Assembly (NCBI GenBank): GCA_965657825.1
Contig: CBFHQG010000078.1
Span: forward strand, 1 to 10,229
DNA: 10,229 bases
DNA from: M55B157 sp965657825
GTDB taxonomy: Bacteria > Actinomycetota > Actinomycetes > S36-B12
Direction: 5' to 3'
Part shown: in pieces, positions 8,028-10,229 of the stretch
Layout of the letters: every line of letters starts with the position of its first letter
Position numbering within the stretch: the first letter of the stretch is position 1
Notes under the pieces: generated by a model
What the model saw: the letters and a program-made list of their open reading frames with translations, nothing else
What the model was told of the DNA's origin: nothing
Databases searched by the model: none
Translations under genes and position numbers: made by a program

Positions 8028-8189
8028 GTGAACTGGTTCCCGGTCATCCTCCTCGGTCTTGGAGCTTTCCTCGCCGGTGGCGCGTACTCGATGCATTCGC
8101 AAGGCCAGCGCACCGCGATGATCATCCTCATCGTGCTCGCCGCGATGGCGATCGTGGCCGGTGGGCTGTATGCCTGGGATGCCGCGTGA
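8028..8189 (+). CDS. 53-residue two-helix membrane protein inserted in the his operon
   Basis: This is a small protein of unknown function. It starts at a GTG with a good Shine-Dalgarno sequence (GAGGAG at 8017-8022, 5-nt spacer). Hydrophobic helices are visible at about residues 3-20 and 29-49, joined by a short polar loop containing S-x-H-S-Q-G-Q-R. The basic charge in the loop suggests the turn faces the cytoplasm. From memory, a small hydrophobic ORF between hisB and hisH also occurs in Streptomyces and other actinobacteria, so it is probably a genuine conserved gene and not noise. It has no catalytic motif, and a role in histidine metabolism cannot be read from the sequence. Its TGA overlaps the first GTG of the 17-bp repeat array that leads to hisH. 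Confidence 0.75.
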   Translation: MNWFPVILLGLGAFLAGGAYSMHSQGQRTAMIILIVLAAMAIVAGGLYAWDAA

Positions 8190-8240
8190 TCGGAGGAACC
8201 GCGTGATCGGATGTTCCGCGTGATCGGAGGATCCGCGTGA
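8182..8240 (+). repeat. 17-bp tandem repeat array (3 full copies plus a partial) of a stop/start junction before hisH
   Basis: The copies are 8182-8198, 8199-8215 and 8216-8232, followed by a partial copy (CCGCGTGA) at 8233-8240. The unit is CCGCGTGATCGGAGGAA; copies 1 and 3 differ at the last base, while copy 2 ends in TGTT, which destroys GGAGGA. Each unit holds GTGA, in which a TGA stop overlaps a GTG start. The first TGA ends the 53-aa gene; the last GTG starts hisH. Between them run three overlapping mini-ORFs, MIGGTA (8186-8206), MIGCSA (8203-8223) and MIGGSA (8220-8240), each ending inside the next GTGA. Copy 3 supplies the hisH Shine-Dalgarno sequence GGAGGA (8226-8231), 5 nt from its GTG. 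An ATG created in copy 2 (8211) could also open the third mini-ORF. Whether the mini-ORFs are translated is inference. Confidence 0.9.
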
Positions 8241-8872
8241 GTCGGGCCACCGTGGCCCTGCTGGATTACGGTTCGGGCAATCTGCGGTCGGCGCAGCGTG
8301 CCCTCGAGCGAGCAGGCGCCGAGGTGACGCTGACGACTGATCAGTCAGCGGTGGACCGAGCCGATGGACTCGTCGTTCCCGGCGTCGGCGCCTTCGCCGC
8401 GTGCATGGCCGGACTTCGAGCGGTGCGTGGGCCGCAGATGATCGAACGGCGGCTGGCAGGTGGACGTCCCGTGCTGGGTATCTGCGTCGGCATGCAGGTG
8501 ATGTTCGATCAGGGAGTGGAGCACGGTGTCGTGACTGAGGGCCTCGGTGAATGGCCCGGTGCCGTGGAGCGTCTGGCGGCCGATGTGCTGCCGCACATGG
8601 GGTGGAACACCGTGGTGGCGCCCGCTGATTCGCAGATGTTCGCCGGGCTGGAGGGGGAGCGGTTCTACTTCGTGCACTCCTACGCGGCTCGACAGTGGTC
8701 GATGGAGGAGCGTCCACCCCTGCCCGTACCGAGGGTGACCTGGGCTGAGCATGGCGAACCCTTCGTCGCCGCAGTGGAGAACGGTCCCCTGTGGGCGACG
8801 CAGTTCCATCCGGAGAAGTCCGGGGACGCCGGTGCCCACCTCCTCTCCACCTGGGTCACCTCCCTCCACTAA
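8237..8872 (+). CDS. hisH: Imidazole glycerol phosphate synthase, glutamine amidotransferase subunit
   Basis: HisH releases ammonia from glutamine and passes it through a tunnel to the cyclase HisF, whose gene begins at the right end of the window. The 211-residue protein is a class I (triad) amidotransferase. LLDYGSGNLRS (8-18) opens the domain, VVPGVGAF (46-53) forms the oxyanion-region loop, GICVGMQ carries the nucleophile C83, HMGWN starts at 120, FVHSYA at 145, and TQFHPEKS supplies H191 and E193 of the triad. The GTG start is fixed by the GGAGGA in repeat copy 3 and by the short N-terminus usual for the family. This start lies inside the final partial 17-bp repeat, so its translation may depend on the upstream mini-ORFs. 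The gene ends before an 82-bp gap containing an inverted repeat. Confidence 0.97.
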   Translation: MSRATVALLDYGSGNLRSAQRALERAGAEVTLTTDQSAVDRADGLVVPGVGAFAACMAGLRAVRGPQMIERRLAGGRPVLGICVGMQVMFDQGVEHGVVTEGLGEWPGAVERLAADVLPHMGWNTVVAPADSQMFAGLEGERFYFVHSYAARQWSMEERPPLPVPRVTWAEHGEPFVAAVENGPLWATQFHPEKSGDAGAHLLSTWVTSLH

Positions 8873-8875
8873 CCC

Positions 8876-8923
8876 AAATCCGCAACAATTCGAACGTTGT
8901 CGCCCCATAGGCGTTGCGAATTT
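8876..8923. repeat. Inverted repeat between hisH and the 109-aa gene
   Basis: The left arm AAATCCGCAAC (8876-8886) pairs with GTTGCGAATTT (8913-8923) at 10 of 11 positions across a 26-nt loop. The loop itself contains palindromic TTCGAA and AACGTT. This stretch is noticeably richer in A/T than its surroundings. No T-run follows the right arm, so a classical intrinsic terminator is not supported. It could be an RNA hairpin at the end of the hisH message or an operator for the next gene. Confidence 0.5.
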
Positions 8924-8954
8924 CGGATCGACAGGCATGAGCGAAAGGCTTCGG

Positions 8955-9284
8955 ATGGCGAAGGATCGGGCGCACCGGCGGGCTGAGCGGGAGGCGGAGG
9001 CGCAGGTGCAGCGACGGCGCCGAGCCGCGCAGGTGCGCCGTAGCGAACGCGCGCGTCGTCGACGCGAGCGCGTGCGGACCCTCGTACCTCGCAAGCCGCA
9101 CACCACGCCCGGTCTTCTGGCCCGACGCAAACGCAGGAGGTTGGCTGCACTCGCGGGAATCATCGTGGTGATGTGCGCGATCACCTGGCCCCTGCTGCCC
9201 GACTGGGGTGGCCGGCTCGTTGTCCTGGTCGGGTTGCTGATGCTGGCACCGGTGGCGTGGGTGATGGCATTCGGTCGCGTATGA
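8955..9284 (+). CDS. Arg-rich small membrane protein between hisH and hisA
   Basis: The function is unknown. I chose the ATG at 8955 because GAAAGG lies 6 nt upstream and because similar actinobacterial proteins, as I remember them, begin with MAKDRA or MSKERA. An in-frame ATG at 8937 would add six residues. The 109-residue product has a strongly basic N-terminal half: 23 Arg and 3 Lys in residues 1-62, with E/A/R heptad-like spacing up to about residue 45 that suggests a long helix or coiled coil. Two membrane helices follow at about 64-82 and 87-106, separated by a short DWGG turn. The positive-inside rule puts the basic helix in the cytoplasm, where it could touch nucleic acid, lipid headgroups or acidic proteins; this is inference. 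No enzyme motif is seen. It sits between hisH and hisA, with gaps of about 80 bp on both sides. Confidence 0.75.
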   Translation: MAKDRAHRRAEREAEAQVQRRRRAAQVRRSERARRRRERVRTLVPRKPHTTPGLLARRKRRRLAALAGIIVVMCAITWPLLPDWGGRLVVLVGLLMLAPVAWVMAFGRV

Positions 9285-9319
9285 GGCCCGGTCGAAGGGA
9301 AATCTCGCGCGGAGGTGGA

Positions 9320-9355
9320 ATGGCCCGGCCGAGGCGAACTGATCTAGCCGGATAG
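9320..9355 (+). CDS. Putative 11-codon upstream ORF before hisA
   Basis: An ATG at 9320 follows GGAGGTGG (9311-9318), the best Shine-Dalgarno sequence near hisA. It opens an 11-residue peptide, MARPRRTDLAG, that ends in TAG at 9353-9355, 10 nt before the hisA ATG. hisA itself has no Shine-Dalgarno sequence. The peptide has three Arg codons and no His codon, so it is not a histidine attenuator leader. It could deliver ribosomes to hisA by reinitiation, or it could be chance. The TAG stop is also the first half of the candidate hisA -10 box. Confidence 0.35.
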   Translation: MARPRRTDLAG

Positions 9356-9356
9356 A
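9343..9356. promoter_or_regulatory. Operator-like dyad overlapping the hisA -10 box
   Basis: TCTAGCCGGATAGA is a 14-bp near-perfect palindrome with six of seven base pairs matching. It overlaps the first four bases of the TAGAGT box, a position where a bound repressor would block the promoter. No protein is identified, and a 14-bp dyad of this quality could arise by chance. Confidence 0.3.
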
Positions 9357-9358
9357 GT
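9353..9358 (+). promoter_or_regulatory. -10 box TAGAGT of a probable leaderless hisA promoter
   Basis: TAGAGT fits TAnnnT and ends 7 nt before the hisA ATG, the same geometry as the hisD promoter, so transcription could begin at or next to the start codon. The lack of a Shine-Dalgarno sequence before hisA agrees with this. No -35 is recognisable. It would give hisA and hisF their own transcript in addition to read-through from hisD. Confidence 0.5.
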
Positions 9359-9365
9359 TCCCGCT

Positions 9366-10151
9366 ATGGCGCTCCCTCCGCAGAAGCCCGTCTTCACCCT
9401 GCTGCCCGCTGTCGATGTGGCTGAAGGTCGTGCCGTGCGGTTGGTGCAGGGTGCCGCCGGTACTGAGACCGACTACGGAGATCCCGTAGCAGCGGCCCGG
9501 GCCTGGGTCGAGCAGGGTGCCCCCTGGATTCATCTGGTCGATCTCGATGCGGCCTTCGGCCGGGGGGATAACCACGCGGTGCTACGTCGGGTTGTCGAGG
9601 CGGTTGGCGGTGACGTCCACGTCGAGATCGCCGGGGGGATCCGCGATGACGCAGCACTCGATGCTGCCCTTGCGACGGGTGCCTCGCGGGCTGTGATCGG
9701 TACCGCGGCGATGGAGAATCCTGACTGGGTTCGCTCGGCGATCGCACGTCACGCGGACCGCTTGGCGGTGAGTCTGGATGTTCGCGGTCATACCCTGGCC
9801 GCCCGCGGATGGACGTCGGAGGGGGGCGACCTGTTCGAGACCCTGTCGCGCCTGGATGCCGATGGCTGCCCTCGCTACATCGTCACCGACGTCGAGAAAG
9901 ACGGCATGATGCACGGCCCCAACATGCACCTGCTGAAGAAGGTGTGCGATCACACCGATCGACCGGTGATCGCGTCAGGCGGCATTTCCCGACTCGAGGA
10001 CCTGCATCGCCTCGCCGATATGGCCACGCACGGGATCGAGGGCGTGATCATCGGTCGTGCGCTGTATGAGAATGCCTTCACTCTCGCTGAGGCTGTGGCC
10101 ACGATCGAGCCGCGATTCGACCTGTTCTTCTGGGGTCCTCCACAGCCGTGA
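9366..10151 (+). CDS. hisA: Phosphoribosyl isomerase A, PriA-type HisA (possibly HisA/TrpF bifunctional)
   Basis: This (beta/alpha)8-barrel enzyme isomerises ProFAR to PRFAR, the substrate of HisF/HisH. In actinobacteria the PriA form also isomerises phosphoribosyl anthranilate for tryptophan synthesis. Visible are LLPAVDV with catalytic D17, AVRLVQG with R25, LVDLDAAFGRGDN (58-69), AGGIRDD (89-95), LDVRGHTLAARGW with R147 and W149, VTDVEKDG with the second catalytic aspartate D179, and ASGGISRLEDL (203-213). R25, R147 and W149 match the residues used for substrate switching in mycobacterial PriA (R19, R143, W145), favouring dual function. The EKDGMMHGPN loop deviates from the common TKDGTLxGPN. 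Six extra N-terminal residues and a tail ending in FFWGPPQP make it slightly longer than usual. The start has no Shine-Dalgarno sequence, and the stop overlaps hisF as GTGA. Confidence 0.95.
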   Translation: MALPPQKPVFTLLPAVDVAEGRAVRLVQGAAGTETDYGDPVAAARAWVEQGAPWIHLVDLDAAFGRGDNHAVLRRVVEAVGGDVHVEIAGGIRDDAALDAALATGASRAVIGTAAMENPDWVRSAIARHADRLAVSLDVRGHTLAARGWTSEGGDLFETLSRLDADGCPRYIVTDVEKDGMMHGPNMHLLKKVCDHTDRPVIASGGISRLEDLHRLADMATHGIEGVIIGRALYENAFTLAEAVATIEPRFDLFFWGPPQP

Positions 10152-10229
10152 CCCTTGCTGTGCGGGTCATCCCCTGCCTCGATGTCGATGCCGGCCGGGT
10201 CGTCAAGGGCGTGAACTTCGTGGGGCTTC
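10148..10229 (+). CDS. hisF: Imidazole glycerol phosphate synthase cyclase subunit, 3' end cut by window edge
   Basis: Only the first 27 codons are in the window. The product begins MTLAVRVIPCLDVDAGRVVK, which is the HisF beta-strand 1 signature. D12 matches the catalytic aspartate (D11 in Thermotoga HisF) and K20 in VVKGVNF matches the conserved phosphate-site lysine. HisF is the cyclase that uses ammonia from HisH to make imidazole glycerol phosphate and AICAR. The GTG start overlaps the hisA TGA by four bases, so its translation should be coupled to hisA. No other gene lies between hisA and hisF here. Confidence 0.95.
   Translation, partial: MTLAVRVIPCLDVDAGRVVKGVNFVGL

Noticed and set aside
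8182..8240. CRISPR-like array
   Set aside because: The repeats are 17 bp and directly adjacent, without spacers, and no cas genes are nearby. It is a simple tandem repeat at a gene junction.
8890..8903. A LexA/SOS box suggested by TCGAAC in the hisH-downstream gap
   Set aside because: Only one half-site is present. The expected GTTCGA-like partner after 4 nt reads TCGCCC, so the box is not supported.
8876..8930. Intrinsic terminator after hisH
   Set aside because: The stem has a 26-nt loop and no T-run after it. It is listed as an inverted repeat only.
9320..9355. Histidine leader peptide for attenuation
   Set aside because: The 11-residue peptide has no histidine codon and no terminator/antiterminator pair is seen before hisA.

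Overview
The window is a high-GC, actinobacterial-type chromosomal segment. The evidence is a DnaE1-like replicase with an apparently intact PHP site, a PriA-type HisA, a monofunctional HisB, and TAnnnT -10 boxes placed 6-7 nt before start codons as in leaderless actinobacterial genes. I cannot name the genus. The GC-rich codon third position is even across the genes, and I see no mobile elements, tRNA, rRNA or CRISPR.

Layout. (1) Positions 1-3129 are the 3' seven-eighths of dnaE (replicative DNA polymerase III alpha), cut by the left edge; a four-helix membrane protein overlaps its end (3117-3656). (2) On the minus strand lies a two-gene unit reading leftward from 4940 (or 4910): a stand-alone LON substrate-binding-domain protein, then a YbaK/EbsC-type Cys-tRNA(Pro) deacylase. 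It converges on the dnaE unit with a 13-nt gap and no visible terminator. (3) From 4964 a histidine biosynthesis operon reads rightward: hisD, hisC, hisB, a 53-aa membrane protein, hisH, a 109-aa Arg-rich membrane protein, hisA (priA type) and the first 27 codons of hisF. HisD makes histidine from histidinol, HisC is the transaminase, HisB the dehydratase, HisA (PriA) the ProFAR isomerase, and HisH/HisF the glutaminase/cyclase pair of IGP synthase. hisG, hisE, hisI and hisN are not in the window.

The his operon is very tightly packed. hisD/hisC and hisA/hisF overlap as GTGA stop/start junctions. The junction between the 53-aa gene and hisH is the most unusual feature: a 17-bp unit carrying the same GTGA junction and mostly a Shine-Dalgarno sequence is tandemly repeated, giving a chain of three overlapping six-codon mini-ORFs that ends exactly at the hisH start. 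hisD appears to be transcribed leaderless from a 23-bp divergent intergenic region. hisA appears to have its own leaderless promoter, overlapped by a dyad and by the stop codon of an 11-codon upstream ORF with a strong Shine-Dalgarno sequence.

No stretch longer than 300 bases lacks a gene. The largest gaps are about 80 bp, on either side of the 109-aa gene. Most genes are ordinary housekeeping; what deserves a second look is the small-scale translational and promoter architecture inside the his operon.
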